DNA of 64,000 nucleotides from the NCBI GenBank assembly GCA_905215385.1, contig CAJMPY010000014.1:14711-78710 (forward strand), written 5' to 3'. The DNA is from an uncultured bacterium. Lineage in GTDB: Bacteria > Actinomycetota > Coriobacteriia > Coriobacteriales > Coriobacteriaceae. Both the position numbers and the translations under genes were made by a program. The notes beneath the pieces are model-generated. The model made no database searches. It saw only the letters and a list, made by a program, of their open reading frames with translations, and was not told where the DNA came from. Of this stretch, positions 15,420-24,196 are shown piece after piece; position 1 is the stretch's first letter, and each line of letters starts with the position of its first letter.

Positions 15420-17744
15420 ATGGCAGATTCCAGCAAAAAGATGCAGATCGTGTTTGCCTCGGCCGAGTGCGCACCGTTTGTTAAGACCGGTGGCCTGGGC
15501 GACGTGGCGGGCTCGCTGCCCGCGGCGCTTGTGCGCGCCGGCGCCGAAGTTATCGTGATGGTGCCCAAGTACGCCACCATCAAGGACGAGTACAAGGCGC
15601 AGATGGAGCACTTCTCCGACTTTTACGTGAGCCTGGGCTGGCGCAACGAGTACTGCGGGCTCGAGAAGCTCGAGCACGACGGCGTCACCTATATGTTCAT
15701 CGACAACGAGCGCTACTTTGCGCGCGACTATCCGTATGGCTTCTTTGACGACGGCGAGCGTTTTGCGTTCTTCTCCAAGGCCATCACCGAGAGCCTGCAG
15801 CACCTGCCGGCCGGCTTTGAGTGTGACATCCTGCACTGCAATGACTGGCAGACGGCACTGGCGCCCGTGTTCTTGCGCGAGTTCTACCAGGGCCTGCCGC
15901 TGTATGACCGCGTCAAGACCGTGTTCTCGATCCACAACGTGGCGTTCCAGGGCCAGTTTAGCGACACCGTGATGGAGGACATCCTGGGCGTGGCGCACAT
16001 TCCCGCGGCCGCCTCGCAGCTGCGTTGCGACGCCTGCAGCATCAACTACATGCTGGGCGCCCTGCGCTATGCCGACGCCATCACTACGGTGAGCCCCACC
16101 TATGCCAACGAGATCCAGACACCCGAGTTTGGCGAGGGCCTGGACGGCGTGCTGCGCGAGCGCTCCTATGCGCTGCAGGGCATCCTCAACGGCATTGACG
16201 TGGCGGGCTTTGACCCGGCGACCGACAAGCGCATTGCCGCCAACTACACCGTGGAGGACCGTTCTGGTAAGGCCGTGTGCAAGGCCAAGCTGCAGGAAGA
16301 GCTGGGGCTCGAGGTTCGCGACGACCGTCCGCTTATGGTCATGGTCACGCGTCTGACGCGCCAGAAGGGCTTGGATCTGGTCATGTACGCGCTCGACCGC
16401 ATCCTGGCCGGCGGCGTGCAGGTGGCGGTGCTGGGCACCGGCGACCGCGACTACGAGGACGGCCTACGCTACTTCCAGGACAAGTACCCCGGCACCATGG
16501 CCGCGCGCATCGAGTTCGATCCGGCGCTGTCGCAGCGCATGTATGCCGCCGCCGATATGTTCCTGATGCCTTCGAAGTTTGAGCCCTGCGGCCTGTCGCA
16601 GATCATTGCCATGCGCTACGGCACCCTGCCCATCGTGCGCGAGACCGGTGGCCTGAAGGACACCGTGCAGCCGTACAACGAGTTTACCGGCGAAGGCACG
16701 GGCTTCTCGTTTAGCAACTTTAACGGCGACGAGATGGGCGACGCCGTATTCCGCGCGGCGCGCCTGTTCTGGGATAACCGCGACGCTTGGAACCAGCTGG
16801 TCACGCAGGCCATGAGCCAGGACTTTAGCTGGACGCGTTCGGCCGACAAGTATCTGGACCTGTACTTCTTTATGCATCCGGAAATTGAGAGGCCGGCGGC
16901 TGTTGTCGACGAGCCTGAGGCTGTTGCTGAGCCGGTGGCCGCTGAGGAGCCCAAGGCCGAGGAGAAGCCGGTTGAGGCCGAGCCCGCAAAGGCCGAGCCT
17001 GAGGTGAAGGCTGAGGTTGCTCACAAGGCAGAGGTCGAGGTCAAGCCCGCTGCAAAGCCCGCAGCTAAGAAGACCACGACCCGCAAGACGACCGCTAAGA
17101 AGGCTACGACGACCAAAGCTGCCGCGACTAAAACAACGGCTGCCAAGACAACGACCACGCGCAAGCGCACGACCGCCGCTGCCAAGAAGGCCGCCGAGGC
17201 CGAGGCTGCTCCCGAGGTAAAGGCCGAGGTCGCTGAGGCCAAACCGGCCGCCAAGGCTCCGGCAAAGACCGCTGCCAAGAAGATGACCGCAACCGCCAAG
17301 AAGGCAACAGCTGCCAAGAAGACCACAACAACGAAATCGACGACCACGAAGGCCGCCTCAACCAAGGCAGCCACAAAGCCGGCCGCCAAAGTCGAGGGGA
17401 CACCCGCCGAGTCCAAGGCCGAAGCAACCGTCGAGGCCAAGCCGGCCGCCAAGACCACCACGCGCAAGCGCACTGCAACGACGGCCAAAAAGACCACGAC
17501 CAAGGCTGCTGCTCCCAAGGCGGTGGCTAAGGCCGAGGCCAAACCCGCAGTAAAGGCCAAGCCTGCGCCGAAGGCCGCCGAGGTCAAGCCCGCTGCCGCC
17601 AAAGAGGAGCCCAAGGCCGAGGTAAAGGCCAAGCCCGAGCCCACCAAGAAGGCCCCGGTCTCCCCCGTCGCCGCGACCGAGGAAAAGGCTCCGACCAAGA
17701 AGACCTCCGTCCGCAAGGCAACGGCCACCCGCAAGCGCCGCTAG
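15420..17744 (+). CDS. glgA: Glycogen synthase with 280-residue Lys/Ala/Thr-rich tail
   Basis: This GT5 ADP-glucose glycogen synthase elongates alpha-1,4 chains. The N-terminus has the ADP-glucose motif FVKTGGLGDVAGSLP (Lys22). The C-terminal half has VTRLTRQKGLD and PSKFEPCGLSQIIAMRYGT with the catalytic Glu. The enzyme proper ends near residue 488 (YLDLYFFMHPEIE), the usual length. Residues about 494-774 are a repetitive tail: first acidic (AEEPKAEEKPVEAEP), then strongly basic (TTRKTTAKKATTTK, AAKKTTTTKSTTTK), ending ATRKRR. It resembles eukaryotic histone H1 or bacterial HU tails. Start ATG 15420 follows GGGAG. Confidence 0.95.
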   Translation: MADSSKKMQIVFASAECAPFVKTGGLGDVAGSLPAALVRAGAEVIVMVPKYATIKDEYKAQMEHFSDFYVSLGWRNEYCGLEKLEHDGVTYMFIDNERYFARDYPYGFFDDGERFAFFSKAITESLQHLPAGFECDILHCNDWQTALAPVFLREFYQGLPLYDRVKTVFSIHNVAFQGQFSDTVMEDILGVAHIPAAASQLRCDACSINYMLGALRYADAITTVSPTYANEIQTPEFGEGLDGVLRERSYALQGILNGIDVAGFDPATDKRIAANYTVEDRSGKAVCKAKLQEELGLEVRDDRPLMVMVTRLTRQKGLDLVMYALDRILAGGVQVAVLGTGDRDYEDGLRYFQDKYPGTMAARIEFDPALSQRMYAAADMFLMPSKFEPCGLSQIIAMRYGTLPIVRETGGLKDTVQPYNEFTGEGTGFSFSNFNGDEMGDAVFRAARLFWDNRDAWNQLVTQAMSQDFSWTRSADKYLDLYFFMHPEIERPAAVVDEPEAVAEPVAAEEPKAEEKPVEAEPAKAEPEVKAEVAHKAEVEVKPAAKPAAKKTTTRKTTAKKATTTKAAATKTTAAKTTTTRKRTTAAAKKAAEAEAAPEVKAEVAEAKPAAKAPAKTAAKKMTATAKKATAAKKTTTTKSTTTKAASTKAATKPAAKVEGTPAESKAEATVEAKPAAKTTTRKRTATTAKKTTTKAAAPKAVAKAEAKPAVKAKPAPKAAEVKPAAAKEEPKAEVKAKPEPTKKAPVSPVAATEEKAPTKKTSVRKATATRKRR

Positions 17745-17780
17745 CATACAGACGATTCAAAACCTCATCAAACCCAAAGC

Positions 17781-17810
17781 AAGGGGCGCTCCAACCGGGC
17801 GCCCCTTCTC
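17781..17810 (+). terminator. Terminator of the glg operon
   Basis: AAGGGGCGC (17781-17789) and GCGCCCCTT (17799-17807) form a 9-bp stem with a 9-nt loop, followed by CTCTGT. It lies 37 nt after the glgA stop. The U-tract is poor, so termination may be partial. Confidence 0.65.
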
Positions 17811-17870
17811 TGTAGGTAGTGGTAAAACGATTTTCTAGGACAACCGTTCGCCGATGGTAAACGGATGTTG

Positions 17871-17900
17871 TTTATACAGCCTGTGTACAAAAGATATACT
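17871..17900 (+). promoter_or_regulatory. Candidate promoter of the GH13-GH77 gene
   Basis: TTTATA (17871-17876) and TATACT (17895-17900) are separated by 18 bp and lie 61 bp before the chosen ATG. Upstream are GGTAAAACG (17821) and GATGGTAAACGG (17853-17864), similar to the putative operator in front of glgB. Confidence 0.45.
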
Positions 17901-17960
17901 TACATCTTGTGCGTAAAGCCATGGCCCGCAGGCCGTGATTCTATTGAACTGGACCGTATT

Positions 17961-20900
17961 ATGAGATTGATTCACAACAGCCGTCTGCCGCAGTTTCGCA
18001 CTCCGTTTGGCGCTGTGACCACAGGAACTACCCTTTCGCTCTCCGTGATTCTGGAGGATGCCGATCCCAACCAGGCAACGCTTACGTTGCGTACCTGGGT
18101 CGATGAGATCGGTGAGTCTCGGTATCCCATGACGCACGAGGGCGACGGCATATTTACCGTAGAGCTTGAGTGCACCGAGCCCTGTCTTATCTGGTACAGC
18201 TTTATCTGCAATATCGAGGGCCAGCCCGAGGTCCGCTTGGGCGCACCGCAGGGTCGCACCGGTGGCGAGGGCGTAACTTACGACTACGCCGAGGTGCCGT
18301 CCTTCCAGATTACCGTCTATAAGCACCGCGAAGTGCGTCCCGAGTGGTACGAGCGTGGCATGGTCTACCAGATCTTCCCCGATCGCTATGCCCGCGACGA
18401 AAACTGGCGCGAGCGCACGCTGGCCGAGGTCGAAAAACCACGCAACGGAATCCAGCGCCGCATGGTCGAGGACTGGAACGAGCCGCCCGTGTACGAGCGC
18501 GCTGAAGACGGCTCCATCAAAACCTGGGACTTCTACGGCGGGTCGCTCAAGGGCATCCAGGAAGACCTGCCTCGCATCGCCGAGCTGGGCTTTACAGCCA
18601 TCTACCTCAACCCCATTTTTGAAGCCGCGAGCAACCACCGCTACGACACGGCCGACTACACCAAGATCGACCCGATCCTAGGCACCGAGCAGGACTTTAC
18701 CGAGCTGTGCCAGGCGGCCGAGAAGCTGGGCATCTCCATCATTCTGGACGGCGTCTTCAACCACACGGGTGACGACTCCATCTATTTCAACCGCTACGGC
18801 AACTACCCCGGCGTGGGCGCGTGGCAGAGCGAGGATTCTCCATGGCGCGATGCGTTTTATTTCCATGAGGACGGCTCATACGACTGCTGGTGGGGCGTGG
18901 GCAATATGCCCGCCATCAATGAGAGCTCTGAGCTGGTACGCGAGCGGCTCCTGGGCAAGGACGGCGTGATCCGTAAATGGCTACGTACCGGCGCTCATGG
19001 CTGGCGCCTAGACGTGGCCGACGAGCTTTCCGATGACTTCCTGGCCGAGATCAAAAAGGCCGTGCTCGCCGAGAAGCCTGATGCACTGTTGCTCGGCGAA
19101 GTCTGGGAAGACGCCTCCAACAAGATCAGCTACGGCCATCTGCGCCGCTATCTGCAAGGCTCCGAGCTGGACTCGGCCATGGATTATCCCTTCCGCGACA
19201 TGGTCATCGGTTTTTTGATGGGCTACAAGAACGCCTACCAGGCAGCCGAGGATATCGAAACCCTGCGCGAGAACTATCCCCGTGAGGCCCTGTCCTGCGC
19301 ACTTAATCTGCTTTCGAGCCACGACCGTCCGCGCATTATCTCGGTGCTCGGCGGCGGCCCCGATGAGTCGCAGCTGCCCGAGTGCGAGCGCAGCAAATGG
19401 CGTCTGGACGAGAACTCGATGGGCCTGGCCAAGAGCCGTTTTTGGCTCGCAACGCTCATGCAGATGACGTTCCCCGGTGTGCCATCGATTTACTATGGCG
19501 ACGAGTACGGCCTTGAGGGCCTTACCGATCCGGGTAACCGCCGCACCCTGCCGACCAAGGACCAACTGCACGACTTCGACACGCTGGCTATTGTCAAAAA
19601 CGCCTCCGCCGTACGCCGCGCACTGCCGTTTATGATCGACGGCGAGATCAAGGCCTTCGCGCTCAACGACGAGGTGCTGGCATACAACCGCACGGGCAAG
19701 GATGGCGAGGCCGCTACGGTTATCATCAACCGCAGCCTGCGCAATTCACACCGCGTGACGATTCCGGCGCTCGACGAATGTGCGAGCGATGTGATTAGCG
19801 GTCACGAGTGCGAGATTCACAATGGCACCGTCACGCTCGACCTGTATCCGCTGGGATCGTCGATCATCTATCACCACGACGAGCAGCGTCTGCAGGAGCC
19901 GCTCGATTACGGTGCGGGCGTTGTGTGCCATATCACATCGGTGCCGACCGACGACGGTAAGCCCGGCACGATCGGCGCGCCCACGCGTCGTTTTATCGAC
20001 CATATGGCCGCTATGGGCATGCGCTACTGGCAGGTCCTGCCTGTCAACCCGACGGACTTCTTTCGCTCCCCTTACGCCGGTCCTTCGGCCTTTGCAGGCA
20101 ATATCGACCTGCTGCCCGAAAGCCACAAGGAGCTAGCCGCCGACTTTGAGACCTGGAAGGCCCACGGCGGCGAGGATGCCGATCCGCTGTACACCGCGTT
20201 TAAACATCGCAATGCCGATTGGCTCGAGAAGTACTGCGTCTATATGGCCGTCAAAAAGTACTTTGAGGGCGAATCGCGCCACGATTGGCCGGCAGATGTT
20301 GCGCGCTACAACGAGCACTTGATTGACGACAAGCGTTTCCACGACGAGGCCGAGCTTCAGGCGTACATGCAGTACCGCTTTGACCTGGCTTGGTGCGAGC
20401 TTATGAACTATGCGCACAAGAAGGGCATCGAGGTCATCGGCGATATTCCTATGTACGTGTCCGACGATTCGGCAGATGCGTGGAGCGAACCCGAGAACTT
20501 CTGGCTGTCCGATACCGGTAAGGCAATCGAGATCTCCGGTGCGCCGCCCGACAACTTTGCGCCCGAGGGCCAGGTGTGGGGCAACCCGACGTTCCGCTGG
20601 GACCACATGAAGCAGAACGGCTACCGCTGGTGGATGGATCGCCTACGTCGTGCGTTCTCGCTCTACGACCGCGTGCGCCTGGATCACTTCCTGGGCTTCC
20701 ACAGCTACTTTAGCATTCCCGCAGGTAAGGCCTGCGCCGACGGGCGTTGGCTGGCAGGCCCGGGCAAGGACCTTTTCCAGACCGCCTATGACGAGTTGGG
20801 GCCGCTCAACTTTATTGCCGAGGACCTGGGCTACCTGACGCCCGGCGTTCGCGCCATGGCTTCGACCTGCGGCTTTCCCGGCATGGACGTGCTGGAGTTT

Positions 20901-21257
20901 AGCGACTACGACGTCCGCAACGGCGTGCACCCCACGCCGGGCAAGATCCTGTACACCTCGACGCACGATACGTCGACATTGGCCGGTTGGAGCACGCGTT
21001 CCTTTGCGGGCGGCGATGAACCAAGCGGTGTTGAGGTGGCGGCCAAGCTGATGAGCGACGCGCTGGCAAGCGACGCTCCCCTGGTGATGATGCCGCTGCA
21101 GGATGTCCTGGGGCTGGGCGACGACGCGCGCATGAACGTACCGGGCGTGGCCACGGGCAACTGGACCTGGCAGGCTGACGAGGCCGACGTTGCGGCCGCT
21201 GAGGGCAAAACCGCACAGCTCCTGCGCAACACGCATAGATTCTGGGGCGAAGCGTGA
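17961..21257 (+). CDS. Fused GH13 alpha-glucan hydrolase and GH77 4-alpha-glucanotransferase
   Basis: This 1098-residue two-enzyme protein handles maltodextrins or debranched glycogen. An N-terminal beta domain (residues 1-115) resembles that of neopullulanases and cyclomaltodextrinases. The GH13 domain (about 125-600) has YQIFPDRYA, GVFNHTG, nucleophile Asp351 in GWRLDVADEL, Glu380 in LLGEVWED and Asp455 in SSHDRPR. The GH77 (MalQ) domain (about 655-1098) has HITSVPT, GNPTFRWD, Asp908 in RLDHF, Glu954 in IAEDLG and Asp1003 in STHDTS. Both active sites are complete. Coupling should hydrolyse linear or branched dextrins and rearrange the products. ATG 17961 begins the conserved part; an earlier start at 17865 is unlikely. 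Confidence 0.93.
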   Translation: MRLIHNSRLPQFRTPFGAVTTGTTLSLSVILEDADPNQATLTLRTWVDEIGESRYPMTHEGDGIFTVELECTEPCLIWYSFICNIEGQPEVRLGAPQGRTGGEGVTYDYAEVPSFQITVYKHREVRPEWYERGMVYQIFPDRYARDENWRERTLAEVEKPRNGIQRRMVEDWNEPPVYERAEDGSIKTWDFYGGSLKGIQEDLPRIAELGFTAIYLNPIFEAASNHRYDTADYTKIDPILGTEQDFTELCQAAEKLGISIILDGVFNHTGDDSIYFNRYGNYPGVGAWQSEDSPWRDAFYFHEDGSYDCWWGVGNMPAINESSELVRERLLGKDGVIRKWLRTGAHGWRLDVADELSDDFLAEIKKAVLAEKPDALLLGEVWEDASNKISYGHLRRYLQGSELDSAMDYPFRDMVIGFLMGYKNAYQAAEDIETLRENYPREALSCALNLLSSHDRPRIISVLGGGPDESQLPECERSKWRLDENSMGLAKSRFWLATLMQMTFPGVPSIYYGDEYGLEGLTDPGNRRTLPTKDQLHDFDTLAIVKNASAVRRALPFMIDGEIKAFALNDEVLAYNRTGKDGEAATVIINRSLRNSHRVTIPALDECASDVISGHECEIHNGTVTLDLYPLGSSIIYHHDEQRLQEPLDYGAGVVCHITSVPTDDGKPGTIGAPTRRFIDHMAAMGMRYWQVLPVNPTDFFRSPYAGPSAFAGNIDLLPESHKELAADFETWKAHGGEDADPLYTAFKHRNADWLEKYCVYMAVKKYFEGESRHDWPADVARYNEHLIDDKRFHDEAELQAYMQYRFDLAWCELMNYAHKKGIEVIGDIPMYVSDDSADAWSEPENFWLSDTGKAIEISGAPPDNFAPEGQVWGNPTFRWDHMKQNGYRWWMDRLRRAFSLYDRVRLDHFLGFHSYFSIPAGKACADGRWLAGPGKDLFQTAYDELGPLNFIAEDLGYLTPGVRAMASTCGFPGMDVLEFSDYDVRNGVHPTPGKILYTSTHDTSTLAGWSTRSFAGGDEPSGVEVAAKLMSDALASDAPLVMMPLQDVLGLGDDARMNVPGVATGNWTWQADEADVAAAEGKTAQLLRNTHRFWGEA

Positions 21258-21345
21258 TAAAACGCCCGATATAGGGTACAGTTACAGACGTTTGAATTTT
21301 TGCGGGCAGAGTAATCTGCCCGCTTTGTGCTGAAAAGGAAGTATT

Positions 21346-21582
21346 ATGGCGCGCTACGATTACAAGTGCTCGAGCTGCGGCAACGTGTTTGAGGTTGAGC
21401 ATCCCATGTCCGAGACTCCAGAGGTCGTGTGCCCGAGCTGCGGTGCCCCGGCGGCCAAGACGTTCTCGGCTAGCGGCATCAAGTTTGAGGGCAGCGGCTT
21501 CTACAACACCGACCAGCGAAGCGGCGGCTCCAGCACCAGCGCCACGAGTGGCTGCTGCGCCAACTGTCCGCATAGCCACTAG
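21346..21582 (+). CDS. FmdB-family zinc-ribbon protein
   Basis: A 78-residue protein opening MARYDYKCSSCGNVFEVEH, with a second pair CPSCG, so four Cys make one zinc ribbon. This is the FmdB/CxxC-CxxC small regulatory protein family of poorly known role. The Ser/Gly-rich C-terminus ends SGCCANCPHSH, adding Cys and His that may bind metal. GAAAAGGAAG before ATG supports the start. It stands alone between the GH13-GH77 gene and a terminator. Confidence 0.88.
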   Translation: MARYDYKCSSCGNVFEVEHPMSETPEVVCPSCGAPAAKTFSASGIKFEGSGFYNTDQRSGGSSTSATSGCCANCPHSH

Positions 21583-21592
21583 AAACAACGCG

Positions 21593-21628
21593 GCCCCGCG
21601 ATCAACACCGATCGCGGGGCTATTTCTT
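21593..21628 (+). terminator. Rho-independent terminator after the FmdB gene
   Basis: GCCCCGCGAT (21593-21602) pairs with ATCGCGGGGC (21611-21620) and is followed by TATTTCTTT. It starts 11 nt after the stop codon. Confidence 0.85.
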
Positions 21629-21669
21629 TGCGCTATGGGTCGACAATTATTTTTAAAAATTAGTATATT

Positions 21670-22611
21670 TTAAAATCCGCCCATACCGGCAGCATAAGGA
21701 TCATCACAAGTACCATCGCTATACCAATGAGTAGATCCGATATAGTTACCAGCTGCATCATATTGATCTAATTGACGAATGACATACTTACCACCACTAT
21801 TATTGGAAGAAGAAATACTGCTAGAAGATCCACCAGAATAATTATCAGAGTAGTTACTACCGCTAGAATAATTGTTCTGCTGAGAACTCTGCTGTTGAGC
21901 TTGTGCTGTTACTTCCTCTAGAGCCTTAGCCTCATCTTCAGCCTTGGCCTTATTTACATCATCAATACGAGTTTGATAACGACTGATCTGTTCATTGATT
22001 TGATCAATGAACTTCTTAGAATCCTTTTTGGCATCTTCAAAAATAAGCTTCTGGTTGTCTTTATTAGAAATATCATTAAGAAGGCCATTAAGGCCATTTA
22101 TATGCTGTTGGAGAGAGTCGGTATCTTCAGTAGTATTTACATCAAAATTAACATGGTCAGCTAGAGAAGTATTCCACTCATTGTTTTGAGCATTACGGCA
22201 GTCTTTAATGATGGAATCGTATTTATTAAGCAACTTCGTCCAATCAGGGGAAGTACCATCAGCATACTTAAATTTGTCATCAGAGATCTCTTTATTCAAC
22301 ATCTCTTTATTGTTTTGAGCATTTCTAATGGTATCAAGACGTTGCTCAAATGTTAGTAGCCTAGGATCAGCTTTAAAGGAAACAACACTATCGCTAGCCT
22401 TTGAATACAAAACTTCAACCTGCTGATTATGTTCACTACATGCTTGTTTGTAATTGTAACCAGCATAAACAACGACACAACCAGCAATAAGCAGAGCAAC
22501 AATACCGGCACCAATAATTACACGCTTTTTAATCGAAGAATTTTTAACTTCTTCATTTCCCTGAGTTTTATCTTCAGGATTGTCAATCTTGTCATAGTTA
22601 AGATCGGTCAT
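21670..22611 (-). CDS. AT-rich single-pass membrane protein of unknown function
   Basis: A 313-residue protein with a cytoplasmic N-terminus rich in charged residues, a single membrane helix at 31-52 (VIIGAGIVALLIAGCVVVYA) and an outside region. The outside part is largely helical and polar (about 55-225, likely coiled coil: KKFIDQINEQISRYQTRIDD). It is followed by a Gln/Ser/Asn/Tyr linker (about 230-270) and a short C-terminal module (GKYVIRQLDQYDAAGNYIGS, then THWYSDGT). I recognise no family. The DNA is far more AT-rich than its neighbours, with AAT, AAA and TTA codons common, so recent acquisition is likely. AGAGGT precedes ATG 22611. Terminal WYSDGT suggests a surface-binding domain, but that is a guess. 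Confidence 0.75.
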   Translation of the reverse strand: MTDLNYDKIDNPEDKTQGNEEVKNSSIKKRVIIGAGIVALLIAGCVVVYAGYNYKQACSEHNQQVEVLYSKASDSVVSFKADPRLLTFEQRLDTIRNAQNNKEMLNKEISDDKFKYADGTSPDWTKLLNKYDSIIKDCRNAQNNEWNTSLADHVNFDVNTTEDTDSLQQHINGLNGLLNDISNKDNQKLIFEDAKKDSKKFIDQINEQISRYQTRIDDVNKAKAEDEAKALEEVTAQAQQQSSQQNNYSSGSNYSDNYSGGSSSSISSSNNSGGKYVIRQLDQYDAAGNYIGSTHWYSDGTCDDPYAAGMGGF

Positions 22612-22722
22612 TTTAACCTCTAAATATTAAATCCGCGAGCGGTTCATGCAACTAGAAACCTACCGAACCCAACCGCTTGCTTTCATACCCGATTTATTAA
22701 TCCCCGTCCCAGAAAAATCCTG

Positions 22723-22789
22723 AGTTGCGGTGAAATAAGGACTTTTTGGCGGGTAGATGCCGCTATTCAATCCCTATTTCACCGCAACT
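22723..22789. repeat. GTTGCGGTGAAATA palindromic element, copy 1
   Basis: A 67-bp element bounded by 15-bp perfect inverted arms (22723-22737 and 22775-22789, AGTTGCGGTGAAATA). It aligns over its whole length with the element at 39020-39087 when that one is reversed, including the internal ATTCA-TCCCTA part. It lies between rsmB and the AT-rich gene. Two copies with conserved ends but varied cores indicate a dispersed palindromic or REP-like repeat. Confidence 0.8.
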
Positions 22790-22795
22790 TAGTAG

Positions 22796-24196
22796 TTACT
22801 TGTGGACCAAGCGGGCGCAGAAGTGGCCGTCGTAGGAGTCCGCATTAACGGGGACACTTTGGAAGAGGCCTCGAGCGTTTTGGCGCAGGGTGACGAGGCT
22901 CTTGGCATGATCGTACTCGGGGAGCTGCAAAATCTGGGCTTCGGAGAGCGGCGCCACGGTAAAGCCGGCGCCCTCAGGAGAGGCCAGGAAGGCATCCACG
23001 ACCTGCGTGTTCTCTTCATCAAAAACCGAGCAGGTGGCATAGATAAGCTCACCGCCAGCAGCCACGCGCGCGGCTGCTTCCTTGAGCATCGTCAGCTGCA
23101 GGTGAGGCAGCTCAGTCGTAACGTCGTTCTCGGTCAGGCGCCACGGAATCTCGGGATGACGGCGCATGGTGCCGGTGCCAGAGCACGGCGCATCGATAAA
23201 CACCGTGTCGAACAGGGCGGGCTCGCCGAGCATGGCATCAAACGACGTAAGCACCTCATCAAGCTCGCAAGCATCACCAGAAACCGTACGAACGCCCTGA
23301 ATACCGGCCTTATGCAGGCGAGCGAGATTCAGATCGCACTTGCGATCATGCAGATCGAGCGCCGTATGCTGACGCTCATAGCCCGTACGCTTGGCCTGGC
23401 ACATCATCACATAGGTCTTGGTGCCACGACCGGCACCAATCTCAAGGCAGCTACCAGGGCGCGTGGCAGCTGTGGCGATAAGTTGCGCGTTGAGATCAGA
23501 TGCCACCGCGGCAGCACGCTCAAACGCACCCGAAGCAACGGTAACCTGGGCATCAACCGGGGTATGGCAGCCCGGGAAGACAGGTGCGACGAGCTGCAGG
23601 ATATACGGATCGGGCTTGGAAGCAAAAGCGTTCTCATGCAGGGCCAGCGGCGCGGGGGCCAGATTGCCGGCAAAGTTAAGCGCACCCTCTGGCGTGTCAA
23701 ACGACGCCATAATGCGAGCGCACAGCCAGCACGGAAGACCCATCAGGCGCGACAGACGAACCAAGCGTCGCTCAGACTCATCCACATCGGACGCAGTAGC
23801 AAAGTCCTCAACATTGTCCGCAACCTTATGCAGTACAGCATTGGCCAAGCCGGCGGCGGACTTAGCACCGCAACGAACCAGTTCAACACCCTGACTTACG
23901 GCAACACGGCCCGGCGTATGCAGGTAGAGCATCTCGAAGGCCGATATACGAAGCGCCATGCGAACACGCGGCGCAACCTTTTTAGGCTTATCAAGAAACT
24001 GATCGAGCAGCTCGTCCAAAATACCCTGCGTGGCGGCCACACCCAGCGCCAAGCGGGCGGCAAAAGCGGAATCGCGCTGGTCAATAGCCTTGGCCGATGC
24101 GCGAGAGGACAGCACGTCGCGCGCATACATGCCGCGGCGATCGGCCTCCATCAACACATCGAGCGCGAGTTTGCGCGCGGGAGACAACTTGCTCAT
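22796..24196 (-). CDS. rsmB: 16S rRNA (cytosine-967-C5) methyltransferase
   Basis: This 466-residue SAM-dependent enzyme has an N-terminal NusB-like RNA-binding domain (RKLALDVLMEADRRGMYARD through about residue 150). A Rossmann methyltransferase follows: LEIGAGRGTKTYVMM (motif I, where most relatives have D-x-C-A-A-P-G-G-K), FIDAPCSGTGTMRRHPEI (motif IV, Cys) and IYATCSVFDEEN (motif VI, catalytic Cys). GAGRGTK in place of APGGKT is a deviation typical of divergent actinobacterial members. Start ATG 24196 overlaps the fmt stop as ATGA. It modifies C967 in the small subunit decoding region. Confidence 0.87.
   Translation of the reverse strand: MSKLSPARKLALDVLMEADRRGMYARDVLSSRASAKAIDQRDSAFAARLALGVAATQGILDELLDQFLDKPKKVAPRVRMALRISAFEMLYLHTPGRVAVSQGVELVRCGAKSAAGLANAVLHKVADNVEDFATASDVDESERRLVRLSRLMGLPCWLCARIMASFDTPEGALNFAGNLAPAPLALHENAFASKPDPYILQLVAPVFPGCHTPVDAQVTVASGAFERAAAVASDLNAQLIATAATRPGSCLEIGAGRGTKTYVMMCQAKRTGYERQHTALDLHDRKCDLNLARLHKAGIQGVRTVSGDACELDEVLTSFDAMLGEPALFDTVFIDAPCSGTGTMRRHPEIPWRLTENDVTTELPHLQLTMLKEAAARVAAGGELIYATCSVFDEENTQVVDAFLASPEGAGFTVAPLSEAQILQLPEYDHAKSLVTLRQNARGLFQSVPVNADSYDGHFCARLVHK

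Noticed and set aside
17021..17734. Valine/alanine-rich minus-strand frame opposite the GlgA tail
   Set aside because: It is the complement of a Lys/Ala/Thr repeat and therefore stays open by composition; it has no start context.
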